Source: JBOGFC01 sp050742155
GTDB lineage: Bacteria > Actinomycetota > Acidimicrobiia > Spongiisociales > JALYHC01
DNA: 15,673 bases
Assembly (NCBI GenBank): GCA_050742155.1
Contig: JBOGFC010000244.1
Location: 1-15,673, forward strand
Direction: 5' to 3'
Each line of letters opens with the position of its first letter. Positions within the stretch are counted from its first letter, which is position 1. Position numbers and translations under genes: made by a program. Shown here piece after piece: positions 7,325 to 14,826 of this stretch. The notes under the pieces were generated by a model that saw only the letters and a list, made by a program, of their open reading frames with translations, ran no database searches and was not told the origin of the DNA.

Positions 7325-7927
7325 GTGGCGTTCGTTACCCCGGGATTCCAGGGGCGTCGGCGCGGCCGGGGTGAGGGACTCATCCCTCCCGGCCAGTACG
7401 TCACCGAGGACTTCCCGGTCCTCTCGGCCGGGCCGACTCCCCGTATCTCCCTGGACGCCTGGGACCTGACCGTCGAGACCGAGACCGGCGAGACCCGCCG
7501 CTGGACCTGGCCGGAGTTCCTGGCGCTGCCCACCGAGGAGATCACCGCCGACATCCACTGCGTCACCAAGTGGTCCAAGCTGGGCACCCGCTGGGAGGGC
7601 GTGGCTGTGGATACCTTGCTGGAAGGCCTCCAGTCCTCCGCTCGGTACGTCGTCGCCTGGAGCGACGGTGGATACACGACCAACCTGCCGCTCGAGGACG
7701 TGGTGGACGGCAAGGCCTGGATCGCCCACCGCTACGGGGGCGAAGACCTGGAGCCGGTGCATGGTGGCCCGGCCCGGTTGCTGGTGCCCCACCTCTACTT
7801 CTGGAAGAGCGCCAAGTGGGTGCGGGGCCTACGACTGGCCGAGAAGGACGAGCCGGGCTTTTGGGAGAGCCTCGGCTACCACAACTACGGCGACCCATGG
7901 CGCGAGCAGCGGTACTCGGGCGACTGA
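7325..7927 (+). CDS. Sulfite-oxidase-like molybdopterin-dependent oxidoreductase
   Basis: 200 residues from GTG at 7325, chosen because GGAGG at 7315-7319 lies five bases upstream and the protein-like sequence (VAFVTPGFQGRRRGRGEGLI) begins there. This is the compact single-domain oxidoreductase molybdopterin-binding family (PF00174). C79 in DIHCVTKWSKL is the expected molybdenum-ligating Cys. Further conserved blocks are LPPGQY-like (IPPGQYVTEDFPVLSAGPTP), WSDGGYTTNLPLEDV, HGGPARLLVPHLYFWKSAKW and the terminal GYHNYGDPWREQRYSGD. No dimerisation domain, heme domain or Tat signal is present, so it probably acts in the cytoplasm. The physiological substrate is unknown. It overlaps the reductase gene by 31 bases, which suggests the reductase is its redox partner. 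Confidence 0.93.
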   Translation: MAFVTPGFQGRRRGRGEGLIPPGQYVTEDFPVLSAGPTPRISLDAWDLTVETETGETRRWTWPEFLALPTEEITADIHCVTKWSKLGTRWEGVAVDTLLEGLQSSARYVVAWSDGGYTTNLPLEDVVDGKAWIAHRYGGEDLEPVHGGPARLLVPHLYFWKSAKWVRGLRLAEKDEPGFWESLGYHNYGDPWREQRYSGD

Positions 7928-8649
7928 CCTGGCGGCTCGCTGGGGTGGTGGAGACCGTTGACGAGACGCCCACGGCCCGGACCCTCCTGCTGGAGATCCC
8001 GGACTGGCCGGGGCACCGACCGGGCCAGCACCTCGACGTCCGCCTGACCGCCCCGGACGGCTACTCCGCCCAGCGCAGCTACTCGATTGCCACCGCTCCC
8101 GCGGAGAGACTGGTCGGCCTGACCATCGAGCGCCTGGAGGACGGGGAGGTGTCCCCCTACCTCACCACCCAGGTTGGGCCGGGGGATCGCTTCGAGCTGC
8201 GGGGACCGATCGGCGGGTACTTCGTGTGGGACGGCGCAGGGTCCGGGGCGCTGCTGCTGGTGGCCGGGGGATCCGGGGTGGTGCCGCTGATGTCGATGCT
8301 CCGTCACCGGGCCACCCTGGCCGACCGGGGTCCGGCCCACCTGGTGTACTCGGCGAGGAGCCTCGACCGGCTCATCTACCGGGCGGCACTGGGGGAGCTC
8401 GCCGATGGGGATGCCGGGCTGCGGGTGTCGATCACCCTCACCCGGGAGACGCCCCCCGGCTGGGACGGGTACACGGGGCGGGTCGACCGGCCGCTGCTCG
8501 AGCAGCTGCTGGGCGGCTCAGCGCCGGAGACCGAGATCTTCGTGTGCGGGCCCACCGCCTTCGTGGAGGGCACCGCCCAGCTGCTGGTCGACTTCGGCTA
8601 CCCCTCTGTGAGCATCAAGACGGAACGGTTCGGCCCGACGGGAGGATGA
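7897..8649 (+). CDS. FAD/NAD(P)H-dependent oxidoreductase (ferredoxin reductase-type)
   Basis: 250 residues from ATG at 7897; this lies inside the end of the molybdoenzyme gene, a plausible translationally coupled start. An N-terminal FAD-binding barrel carries RSYSIA (60-65), the flavin-contact motif. The NAD(P)-binding domain carries AGGSGVVPLMSML (123-135) and CGPTAFV (217-223), with the terminal KTERFG. There is no C-terminal 2Fe-2S domain, so electrons must go to a separate acceptor. Reaction: transfer between NAD(P)H and FAD and onward to a partner, inferred to be the adjacent molybdoenzyme. Its TGA overlaps the following ATG (ATGA at 8646-8649), so all three genes of this operon are tightly coupled. 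Confidence 0.92.
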   Translation: MARAAVLGRLTWRLAGVVETVDETPTARTLLLEIPDWPGHRPGQHLDVRLTAPDGYSAQRSYSIATAPAERLVGLTIERLEDGEVSPYLTTQVGPGDRFELRGPIGGYFVWDGAGSGALLLVAGGSGVVPLMSMLRHRATLADRGPAHLVYSARSLDRLIYRAALGELADGDAGLRVSITLTRETPPGWDGYTGRVDRPLLEQLLGGSAPETEIFVCGPTAFVEGTAQLLVDFGYPSVSIKTERFGPTGG

Positions 8650-8651
8650 GC

Positions 8652-8930
8652 GTGGAAGAGTTCAGTTACGTAGACGGCAACGCCCTCGGCGGAGTGCTGG
8701 GCGAGGTGTTCGGCTTCGAGGTGACCGCCGCCCTGGCCGCCTGCCGGTTCTGCGGGACGGCCAGCCGGGTGGGGCAGTGGCGGGTGTTCCTGGATGCCCC
8801 GGGCAGCGTGGCCCGCTGCCCGGCCTGCGGCAACATCCAGCTGCGGGTGGTGCGGACCCGGTCCCGGCTGTGGCTGGACGTCTCCGGGGTACGCAGCCTG
8901 GCGGTGAACATGCCTGAACAAGCCGAGTAG
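8652..8930 (+). CDS. DUF6510 family zinc-ribbon-like protein
   Basis: 92 residues if translation starts at GTG 8652, preferred because GGAGG (8641-8645) is six bases upstream; the in-frame ATG at 8646 directly abuts that sequence and is less likely. The family pattern is clear: YVDGNALGGVLGEVFGFEVT, then two CxxC pairs (C31/C34 in ACRFCG, C56/C59 in ARCPACG) and a C-terminal beta part (RTRSRLWLDVSGV). The four Cys should bind one zinc. It is the third gene of the molybdoenzyme/reductase operon. Its function is unknown; the constant association suggests a role in cofactor handling or assembly, which is inference only. A hairpin terminator follows directly. Confidence 0.88.
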   Translation: MEEFSYVDGNALGGVLGEVFGFEVTAALAACRFCGTASRVGQWRVFLDAPGSVARCPACGNIQLRVVRTRSRLWLDVSGVRSLAVNMPEQAE

Positions 8931-8934
8931 CGTC

Positions 8935-8960
8935 CCCCCTCCCCGCAGGTGGGGAGGGGG
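8935..8960. terminator. Strong hairpin between convergent operons, probable bidirectional terminator
   Basis: CCCCCTCCCC (8935-8944) pairs perfectly with GGGGAGGGGG (8951-8960) around the six-base loop GCAGGT. It starts five bases after the DUF6510 stop and ends 14 bases before the kinase stop, so it can serve both convergent units. No long T-run follows on either strand, so a purely intrinsic mechanism is uncertain. Confidence 0.65.
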
Positions 8961-8974
8961 TTAGGGGGAGGGGC

Positions 8975-10069
8975 TCAGACCTCGATCGGCAGCGTGAACT
9001 CGAAGAGGCTTCCTGCCCCGGGCCGGCTGCGGGCCCGGATCTGCCCTCCGTGGGCCTCCACCAGATCGCGAGCGATGGTGAGACCCAGCCCCGAGCCGGT
9101 GGAGTCGTCCGACTTGACGAACCGCTCGAAGACAGAGTCGAGGCGCTCCTCGGGAATTCCCGGGCCGGTGTCCTCCACGGCGATTCGCAGCCGGCCTTCC
9201 TCCAGCCCCGCCCGCACCGTGAGTCGGCCCCCTTCGGGCATGTAGCGCAGGGCGTTGCCCACCAGGTTGGCGATCACCGCCCGGATGCGGGCCGGGTCCA
9301 CCTCCACCGGGGGGAGGTCGGCGGGCACCTCGATGACCACCTCCACCCCGGCCGCCTCGGCCTGAGGGCGAAAGGCGGCCACCGCCTCGCTGATCAGCAC
9401 CCCCGGGCCGGTGGGCTCCCGGTGCAGTGGGAGGCGTCCCGCCTCGGCCAGGGCCAGGGTGCGGAGGTCCTCGAGCAGCCCTCCCATCACCCGGGTCTCC
9501 TCCAGCAGGGAGGCCAGGTGCTCTCGGTCGGGTGGGTGCACCCCATCCAGGAGGGCCTCCAAGCTCCCCTGGATGATGCTGAGCGGGTTGCGGAGCTCGT
9601 GGCTGAGGTCGGCGAGAAGTCGCCGCCGCCGCTCGTCGGCTTGATCGAGCCGGGCGGCCATCTGGTTGAACGAGCGGATCACCGCCCGGATCGGCGGGGG
9701 CCCGGAGCTCTCCACCCGTACCCCGTAGTCCCCGTCTGCCAGCCGGCCGGCCGAGGCGATCAACCGGCCCACCGACCCCCACATCGTCCGGAAGGCCGTG
9801 CCGGCCAGGAAGATGAACCCGCCCAGCACCAGCAGAGTGGCGGCCACCGCCACCGCCCGGTCACCTCCGGCCAGGCCGGCCAGCCCGGCGGCCAGCACCG
9901 CCCCGCTGGCCACCGCCCCCAGCAGCACCAGCACGGCGAAGAACGCCGCCTTGCGGAACATCCGACGGCCCCATCCGCCCCAGGCGGCCGCTCCCAGCCC
10001 AGCGCGCGGGGGCCAGGGCTCGCCCTCCGGCCACCAGGGCGGCCCGTGGGGATGGCGTCCCCTACCCAT
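8975..10069 (-). CDS. Two-component sensor histidine kinase (HisKA type)
   Basis: 364 residues, ATG at 10069 overlapping the end of the regulator gene (GATGGGTAG, the ATG lying within the regulator's last codons). The N-terminus has the Trp/Pro-rich stretch GPPWWPEGEPWPP seen in many actinobacterial kinases. Two hydrophobic segments (about 41-66 and 72-92) are joined by a very short loop, so there is no real extracytoplasmic sensor domain. A HAMP linker follows (95-147), then the phosphorylated His157 in DLSHELRNPLS, the N box with N272 (NLVGNALRY), G1 DTGPGIP (300-306), the F box FERF and G2 GSGLGL (325-330). All motifs are intact. The stimulus is unknown; lack of a sensor loop suggests membrane or cytoplasmic sensing. 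Its partner gene upstream is damaged. Confidence 0.93.
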   Translation of the reverse strand: MGRGRHPHGPPWWPEGEPWPPRAGLGAAAWGGWGRRMFRKAAFFAVLVLLGAVASGAVLAAGLAGLAGGDRAVAVAATLLVLGGFIFLAGTAFRTMWGSVGRLIASAGRLADGDYGVRVESSGPPPIRAVIRSFNQMAARLDQADERRRRLLADLSHELRNPLSIIQGSLEALLDGVHPPDREHLASLLEETRVMGGLLEDLRTLALAEAGRLPLHREPTGPGVLISEAVAAFRPQAEAAGVEVVIEVPADLPPVEVDPARIRAVIANLVGNALRYMPEGGRLTVRAGLEEGRLRIAVEDTGPGIPEERLDSVFERFVKSDDSTGSGLGLTIARDLVEAHGGQIRARSRPGAGSLFEFTLPIEV

Positions 10070-10719
10070 CGGCGAACTTGTAGCCGACCCCGTACACGGT
10101 CAGCAAGTGAGCGGGCCGGCGGGGGTCGGGCTCCAGCTTGCGGAGGATGTTCTTCACGTGGGCGTCGATGGCCCGCTCGTACGACTCGAAGGCCACCCCG
10201 TGCACCGCGTCGAGTAGCTGGGAGCGGGTGAACACGCGCCCCCGGCTGGCTGGCCAGGGTGAGGACGATCTGGAACTCGGTGGGGGTGAGATCGACGTCC
10301 CGGTTGGACACTGTGACCCGTCGCTTGGGGACGTCGATGGTCACCTCCCCCACCCGCACCATCGCGGCTTCGGCCTGCGAAGCCTCCACCCGTCGCAGGA
10401 CGGCCCGTACCCGGGCCATCAGCTCCTTGGGGCTGAAAGGCTTGACCACGTAGTCGTCGGCTCCCAGCTTCAGGCCCGCCACCCGGTCGGACTCGTCGGT
10501 CCGGGCGGTGAGCATGATGATCGGGATGCGGGTGTGGCGGCGCAGCGCCCGGGTGACGTCCAGGCCGTCCAGGCCGGGGAGGCCCAGGTCGAGGATGATC
10601 AGGTCCGGCTTGGCCGAGCGGGCCAGGGCCAGCGCTCCGTCCCCGGCGGTGAGGACGGCCATCCCGGCGTCCTGCAGGTAATCCCGCACCAGGCGGGTGA
10701 TCTTCAGCTCGTCATCGAC
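10062..10719 (-). pseudogene. OmpR/PhoB-family response regulator, 5' truncated and frameshifted
   Basis: Receiver followed by a winged-helix DNA-binding domain. Receiver: VDDELKITRLVRDYL, phospho-acceptor Asp (codon at 10590-10588, ILDLGLPGLDG), conserved MLTAR and KPFSP. The C-terminal domain starts correctly (VDLTPTEFQIVLTLASQPG) but then needs a one-base shift at the C5 run 10239-10243 to continue as RVFTRSQLLDAVHG, then AIDAHVKNILRKLEP and YGVGYKFADG before TAG at 10064-10062. The 5' end is also missing: reading back from VDDE the frame gives PPRISAA with no ATG, GTG or TTG for at least 30 codons, inside the copC-copD gene. The phospho-Asp is codon 44 from the first Val, about 7-9 short of normal, so strand beta-1 and the start are lost. 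The first usable start, GTG 10689, would drop the Mg-binding Asp pair. Confidence 0.85.
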
Positions 10720-10721
10720 CG
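10712..10721. other. Seam joining two truncated genes (copC-copD 3' end and regulator 5' end)
   Basis: On the minus strand the bases GGTCGATGAC serve as the last codons and stop of the copC-copD gene (GGT CGA TGA) and, one frame over, as the first surviving codons of the regulator (GTC GAT GAC, Val-Asp-Asp). GGTCGAT would fit both ancestral genes if the copper gene once continued Gly-Arg-Phe or similar, the form expected for a microhomology join. The receiver side is certainly cut; that the copper gene is also cut is inferred from its domain ending soon after it begins. Confidence 0.6.
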
Positions 10722-12370
10722 CCGCTGAGATTCGCGGTGGACGTTGCTTCGGCGCCGGGCCCGGAGCTGACAGTTTCGGTGAGGGTGAGCTGTTCGACGG
10801 CTCGCATGGCAGTGATGACCCGGTCGAGCAGCTCCGGCTGGAGGGGTGGAGGTGGCCAGGGGAGGTCGAGGTTCACGGTCCCGCTGGTCCAGTCATCGGA
10901 GTCGGCGGTGACAGTGATGGTGGTGACGCCTGGAGGAAGCTGGAGTTGCTGGGTGTAGCAGCCGGCGCCGCAGGGGCGGGGACGGAGGTCGAGCCCGGTC
11001 CCGTCGGGAAGGGTGGCGGAGGCTTCCAAGCTGGCGTCGTCGATACCGCCGGTGGAGGAGTTGTACACGAGAAGGTCGAGGCGTCCCTCGCCTGCTTGGA
11101 TTCCGACGGTCATATTCCCGGCCAAACCGGCGCCCCGTGCTACTGGACCGTCGATGGGGGGTGGGCCGAGAAGGGCAGCTTCGGTGGCGGCGAGGGCGGG
11201 CGGTGGGGTTCCGGCGAGGAGACCGCTGCTGGCCACGATTCCAGCCACCAGAACCACCTCGATTGAGGTGAGCCTGCGCAGCATGTTCAGGTTGTCCGAA
11301 CCGAGAGCTCTCCATCGGGATGCTGCGGCCAGGGCCAGCGCAAGTCCGAAAAGGACGATCTTGGTGATGAGCAGCCGGCCATAGTCGGTGCTCCACATGT
11401 CGGATACAGCGGTAAGTAGTGAGAAGGCGGATATGACCCCGGCGGCGGCCAGGATGATGACAGCTCTCAGCGCCCAACCGGCGTAGCGCCGTGCCGTCTC
11501 GAGGAGCGTGACTCCTTGACCGCGGGTGCGCCACAGGTCGACTACGAGCAGGGTGAGGGTCCCGAACCAGAAGGCGGCACCTCCGAGGTGGGCTGCGTCG
11601 GCGATCGTCCCGAGCGCCCCATTGGCGGTGGTGGCATGGCTGCGGGACGCCCATGCGACGATCCCAATCACTACCAGGGCGGGAGCGGCGAGACCTCGGC
11701 GGGTGCGGCCAACCGCTAGAGCCGCCAGCGCCAGGAGAAGCCCGGCAGCACCTGCGGCGATGCTGCCTTCGGAAAACCCACCGGTGATGGCCTGCAGGTA
11801 GACGACGGTCGGGCCCAATGCTCCCAACGCCAGTCCCAGCCGTCCCCACGCGACACCACGTCGCCTTGAGATCTGCCCGCTGGTAGAGGCGACCAGGCCA
11901 CCAACCCCGAAGCTGAGTCCACCGACGAGCACCCACCGCCAGACCGTCTCTCCCGTATCGGTTGCCTGGGAGCCGGTCGTTGACGGAAGTCGACCGGCCT
12001 CACCGACTGCAAAAGCCAACTCGCCGGCGGACTCGTGTCCGTCCACTGCCGACACCACATGCCAGGACACGACCACTACGCCTTCCACCGGCTCCGCAAG
12101 GGGCACCCGGAGCACCCGGCTGTCGGACTCCACCTCGACCCTGCCTGTAGGAACAGATGCACCGTCCCCGCCGGTCAACTCCACTTGCGCGGAGCCGGCA
12201 ACCACCGCCTCGGTGAACTGAAAGACGACCTCCGATGGCGATCGAATCAATCGCTCTCCTTGCCCAGGGCGGGTATCGACCAGAAAGGAGTGGGCTGCGA
12301 CCGGAGGTGCCAAGACCACCAGACCGACAGCCACCAGCAGTCCAGCGAAGGCTCCCCGGCGGAGATTCAC
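10712..12370 (-). CDS. CopC-CopD fusion copper-handling protein, probably 3' truncated
   Basis: 552 residues from GTG 12370, in a GTGA overlap with the upstream lipoprotein stop. A signal peptide ends VAAH, giving mature His27 as N-terminus, one ligand of the CopC Cu(II) site; D110 and H112 (VDGHESAGELAF) supply the others. The CopC domain covers about 27-123. CopD follows as seven or eight membrane helices (about 143-405) with conserved SHATTANG, DAAHLGGAAFWFG, RRYAGWA and TDYGRLLITKI. A soluble tail (about 425-552) begins as a beta domain with a Cys pair (RPCGAGCYTQ), then LDRVITAMRAVEQLTLTETV and ends abruptly SGPGAEATSTANLSGGR. Related tails usually continue well beyond this point, by my recollection of the family, so the last domain is probably cut. 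Role: copper binding outside the membrane and uptake or resistance. Confidence 0.9.
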   Translation of the reverse strand: MNLRRGAFAGLLVAVGLVVLAPPVAAHSFLVDTRPGQGERLIRSPSEVVFQFTEAVVAGSAQVELTGGDGASVPTGRVEVESDSRVLRVPLAEPVEGVVVVSWHVVSAVDGHESAGELAFAVGEAGRLPSTTGSQATDTGETVWRWVLVGGLSFGVGGLVASTSGQISRRRGVAWGRLGLALGALGPTVVYLQAITGGFSEGSIAAGAAGLLLALAALAVGRTRRGLAAPALVVIGIVAWASRSHATTANGALGTIADAAHLGGAAFWFGTLTLLVVDLWRTRGQGVTLLETARRYAGWALRAVIILAAAGVISAFSLLTAVSDMWSTDYGRLLITKIVLFGLALALAAASRWRALGSDNLNMLRRLTSIEVVLVAGIVASSGLLAGTPPPALAATEAALLGPPPIDGPVARGAGLAGNMTVGIQAGEGRLDLLVYNSSTGGIDDASLEASATLPDGTGLDLRPRPCGAGCYTQQLQLPPGVTTITVTADSDDWTSGTVNLDLPWPPPPLQPELLDRVITAMRAVEQLTLTETVSSGPGAEATSTANLSGGR

Positions 12371-13206
12371 GAACCGGCGACCCTGTCCCAGACCTTTCCC
12401 CCGTCGGAGCTTCGGTAGAGAATGCGGGGCTCCTCGGTTACAACCCAGAGGACATCACTTTCCACCGCCAGTGCCACGGGTTGGCCCTCCACACCGGCGA
12501 GTTCCGAGACCGTTTCCCACGTTTCGCCCCTGTCTGGACTCCGCATCAGACCCGCCCCCGTGAGCGCCCACACCACTCGGGGGTTGTTCACTTCGACTGT
12601 GACTGCCCATGCCGATATCTCGGCAGCCTGGGCCCAAGTGCGGCCGCCGTCAGCGGAGCGGAGGATCCCGCTCTCCGGTCCGACCGCCACCAGGGAGTCC
12701 GGGCTGGCTCCAGGCACTGCCAGGCCGAATAGGTCCCGGGGTAACTGGCCCATACCTGCCCTCTCCTCCCAAGTGTTACCCGCGTCGCCGCTCCAGAACA
12801 GCCCGTGACCCACCGCATATGCGTACACCGAGCCGCCGTCGGTGGGCACTTGGGCGAAAGCGTGCAGATCCAAACCCGGCAGGTCCGCCGGTCGGAGCGG
12901 GGTGAAGGTCTCCCCGCCATCGCCACTGCGGTACAACACCTCGTGTCCGGCGACGAACATCGGCTGACCCACAGCGGCTGCGATCACCATGGCATCCTCC
13001 CGCTGCAACCCGACCGCATTCCAGACCTTCCCATCGCTACTGCGGTAGAGGCCGCCATGCAGTCCGAGCAAGAGGTCCTCTTCGGCGGTGACGGCGAGGC
13101 TGTGCACGTGGTCCCCCGACGGAAGCCGTGCCGGAGGTTCCGTCCCGGCGTCACAGCCCGCCACAGCAAACGCAGCCAGGGACACCGCAACGAGACCCGC
13201 TCTCAT
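12367..13206 (-). CDS. Asp-box (BNR) beta-propeller lipoprotein, F510_1955-like family
   Basis: 279 residues from ATG 13206, which overlaps the SHOCT gene stop (ATGA). The longer frame upstream is out-of-frame shadow of the SHOCT gene; the start here gives a lipoprotein signal, FAVAGC, with lipidated Cys18. The mature part repeats Asp-box motifs of SxDxGxxW type: SSDGKVW, SGDGGETF, SGDAGNTW, SADGGRTW, SPDRGETW and SSDGGKVW, which indicates a beta-propeller of six or more blades. DHVHSLAVTAEEDLLLGLHG matches the opening of the group annotated F510_1955 family glycosylhydrolase. No glycosidase activity is evident; Ycf48/sortilin-like binding or assembly roles are as likely. It lies within the ccdA/copCD operon, which points to copper or cytochrome biogenesis on the outer face of the membrane. 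Confidence 0.85.
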   Translation of the reverse strand: MRAGLVAVSLAAFAVAGCDAGTEPPARLPSGDHVHSLAVTAEEDLLLGLHGGLYRSSDGKVWNAVGLQREDAMVIAAAVGQPMFVAGHEVLYRSGDGGETFTPLRPADLPGLDLHAFAQVPTDGGSVYAYAVGHGLFWSGDAGNTWEERAGMGQLPRDLFGLAVPGASPDSLVAVGPESGILRSADGGRTWAQAAEISAWAVTVEVNNPRVVWALTGAGLMRSPDRGETWETVSELAGVEGQPVALAVESDVLWVVTEEPRILYRSSDGGKVWDRVAGS

Positions 13207-13421
13207 GATTGGAGGGTCCGGCGTCGCTCCTCGAACTCGTCCCGGTCGATCTCTCCCCGGGCGCCCCGCTCCTCCAGGATCTGCAGAGCCGAAGTGGCCG
13301 AACCGCTGCTGCTGCCGCCTCGTTCGCCGAGAGCTCGGACCAGCACCACAATCCCGACCACCAGCAGAGCGGCGAACAGCAGCCAGACAACCGCCCAAAA
13401 TCCCATCATTCCATTCATCAT
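13203..13421 (-). CDS. SHOCT-domain small membrane protein
   Basis: 72 residues. One membrane helix (about residues 7-29, WAVVWLLFAALLVVGIVVLV) follows a Met-rich start (MMNGMMGF), then a Ser/Gly linker and a C-terminal SHOCT motif (ALQILEERGARGEIDRDEFE). SHOCT is a short helix-turn-helix protein-interaction motif common at the ends of membrane proteins. The Met-rich N-terminus is a possible Cu(I) contact but that is speculation. It begins 27 bases after the ccdA stop and overlaps the lipoprotein start by four bases, so it is an internal operon gene. Either of the first two ATG codons could be used. Confidence 0.88.
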   Translation of the reverse strand: MMNGMMGFWAVVWLLFAALLVVGIVVLVRALGERGGSSSGSATSALQILEERGARGEIDRDEFEERRRTLQS

Positions 13422-13448
13422 CAGATCAGACCCTTTCCATGGTTTCTC

Positions 13449-14177
13449 TCAGATCGGGGGCCAGCCGAACTCGGCGAAGGCTCGCTGCAACGGGAGGAAC
13501 ACACTCCGCCAGGCGCCGGAGACGAACAACACCCCCACCCCAACCAGCAGCACCCCGGCGGTCCGCTCGATGGTGGCGGCGTGACGACGCAGCCAGTCCA
13601 GCGACCCTCGGAGCCTCTGGAACCAGAGCCCCATAGCCACGAATGGGATTCCGAGACCCACCGAGTAGAGGGCCAGGAGCAGCGCACCCCAGGGGGCAGT
13701 CTGGGTTGAAGCGGCGGTGGCGAGGATGGTGGCCAGGACCGGGCCGATGCAGGGCACCCATCCGAAGGCAAACGCCATACCCAATGGCAACGCCCCTTTC
13801 GGACCCCGCCCTCTCGACGCTACCGACGGCCTCCACTCACGGTACAGCCATGGGATCTTGATGACGCCGAGCATGCCTAGACCCATCAGGATGATGCCCA
13901 CACCGGCCACCCGGACGATGATCGGAATATTGGCCAGCAGCGCAGACCCGATGTACGCAAGCGAAGCGCCCAATGCGGTGAACACCACGGTGAACCCGGC
14001 CACAAACAGAAGCGACGACCGCAACGTCACTCTCCGCGCCTCCCGTGTCCCCAGCTCGGCGGTGGGTAGGGCGGTCACATAGGAGAGGTAAGAGGGGATC
14101 AAGGGGAGACAGCACGGCGAGGTGAACGAGATGACACCGGCAGCCACCGCCAAAAACGGGAGGAGCAACACTTCCAT
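13449..14177 (-). CDS. ccdA: Cytochrome c biogenesis protein CcdA (thiol electron transporter)
   Basis: 242 residues with about six membrane helices, typical of short CcdA. The two redox Cys lie in the conserved places: SFTSPCCLPLIPSY (C22/C23, with Pro on both sides) and GWVPCIGPVL (C143). It takes electrons from cytoplasmic thioredoxin and passes them through the membrane to extracytoplasmic thioredoxin-fold proteins; the divergent thioredoxin-like gene at 14206 is the evident partner. It is the first gene of a minus-strand operon (ccdA, SHOCT, Asp-box lipoprotein, copC-copD). The doubled Cys at 22-23 is a minor variation. The start codon is 28 bases from the divergent start and has no clear ribosome site. 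Confidence 0.95.
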   Translation of the reverse strand: MEVLLLPFLAVAAGVISFTSPCCLPLIPSYLSYVTALPTAELGTREARRVTLRSSLLFVAGFTVVFTALGASLAYIGSALLANIPIIVRVAGVGIILMGLGMLGVIKIPWLYREWRPSVASRGRGPKGALPLGMAFAFGWVPCIGPVLATILATAASTQTAPWGALLLALYSVGLGIPFVAMGLWFQRLRGSLDWLRRHAATIERTAGVLLVGVGVLFVSGAWRSVFLPLQRAFAEFGWPPI

Positions 14178-14186
14178 GAGAACGAC

Positions 14187-14205
14187 ATACTATTAAGGGT
14201 CGTAG
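14187..14205. promoter_or_regulatory. Compact divergent promoter/operator region between ccdA and the thioredoxin gene
   Basis: In a 28-base spacer the only AT-rich stretch, 14187-14196, contains TACTAT (14188-14193, plus) and TAGTAT (14192-14187, minus), both fitting TAnnnT -10 elements, so both genes may start from it. A half-site TCGTAG (14200-14205) directly precedes the plus-strand ATG and recurs in the inverted repeat at 14974-14994; its partner half here (ATACTA) is degenerate. No strong -35 sequence is seen. Confidence 0.35.
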
Positions 14206-14826
14206 ATGAACACTCAAAGCCCGGATGACCGAGACGCCGCCGCCCAGGACCAGCGGCCTGCGGGTGAGGCGGAGCCCTTCGATGGTGCGGGCATGGTTGG
14301 CCGTCGGATCCTCCATCTGACCCTCCTCCTCATTCTGGTTGTCCCCCTGGTCGTCTGGCTGACTCGGTCAGCTTCGTCGGAGGATCCCAGAGTCGGCGGC
14401 CGCGAGGTGGACGAGCCCGCTCCAGATTTTACGCTGCAGCTGTTCGATGACTCCACCTTCGACCTCAGCGACCACCTTCAAAGAGACGGACGTCCGGTGG
14501 TGATGAACTTCTGGGCCTCCTGGTGCGTGCCTTGCCGCGAGGAGATGCCCGCACTCGACGCCGTCGCCCGCCGCCATCCCGAGGTCTATCTCCTCGGAGT
14601 GGCGGTCCAGGACACCGAAACCAACGCCCGAACCTTCGCCGAGGAGGTCGCCGTCTCCTATCCGCTGGGACTCGACGCCGACGGGACCGTCGCCGGGCTC
14701 TACCCCATTCTCGGTCTTCCCACCACCTGGTTCATCACCAGTGACGGGATGATCGCCTCCAGCTGGGCGGGGATCCTCGACCAGACCAAGCTCGAATTCC
14801 TGATCGAAGAGCATCTCACCGGCTGA
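14206..14826 (+). CDS. Membrane-anchored TlpA/ResA-like thiol-disulfide oxidoreductase
   Basis: 206 residues, ATG at 14206 preceded by AAGGG (14195-14199). A charged cytoplasmic N-terminus of about 33 residues leads into one membrane helix (about 35-52), then an extracytoplasmic thioredoxin fold of the AhpC-TSA/redoxin kind: PAPDFTLQLFDD, VVMNFWASWCVPCREEMP with the active pair C107/C110, and cis-Pro172 in LGLPTTWF. WCVPC is typical of TlpA/ResA reductants rather than DsbA oxidants. Expected role: reduce Cys pairs of apocytochrome c or of the CuA site of cytochrome oxidase, recharged by CcdA, whose gene is divergent from it. The long polar N-terminal tail is unusual; an internal ATG (codon 30) would remove it but has no ribosome site. 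Confidence 0.92.
   Translation: MNTQSPDDRDAAAQDQRPAGEAEPFDGAGMVGRRILHLTLLLILVVPLVVWLTRSASSEDPRVGGREVDEPAPDFTLQLFDDSTFDLSDHLQRDGRPVVMNFWASWCVPCREEMPALDAVARRHPEVYLLGVAVQDTETNARTFAEEVAVSYPLGLDADGTVAGLYPILGLPTTWFITSDGMIASSWAGILDQTKLEFLIEEHLTG

Noticed and set aside
13207..13398. N-terminal extension of the Asp-box lipoprotein frame.
   Set aside because: It is the out-of-frame shadow of the SHOCT gene; the internal ATG gives a clean lipoprotein signal and an ATGA overlap.
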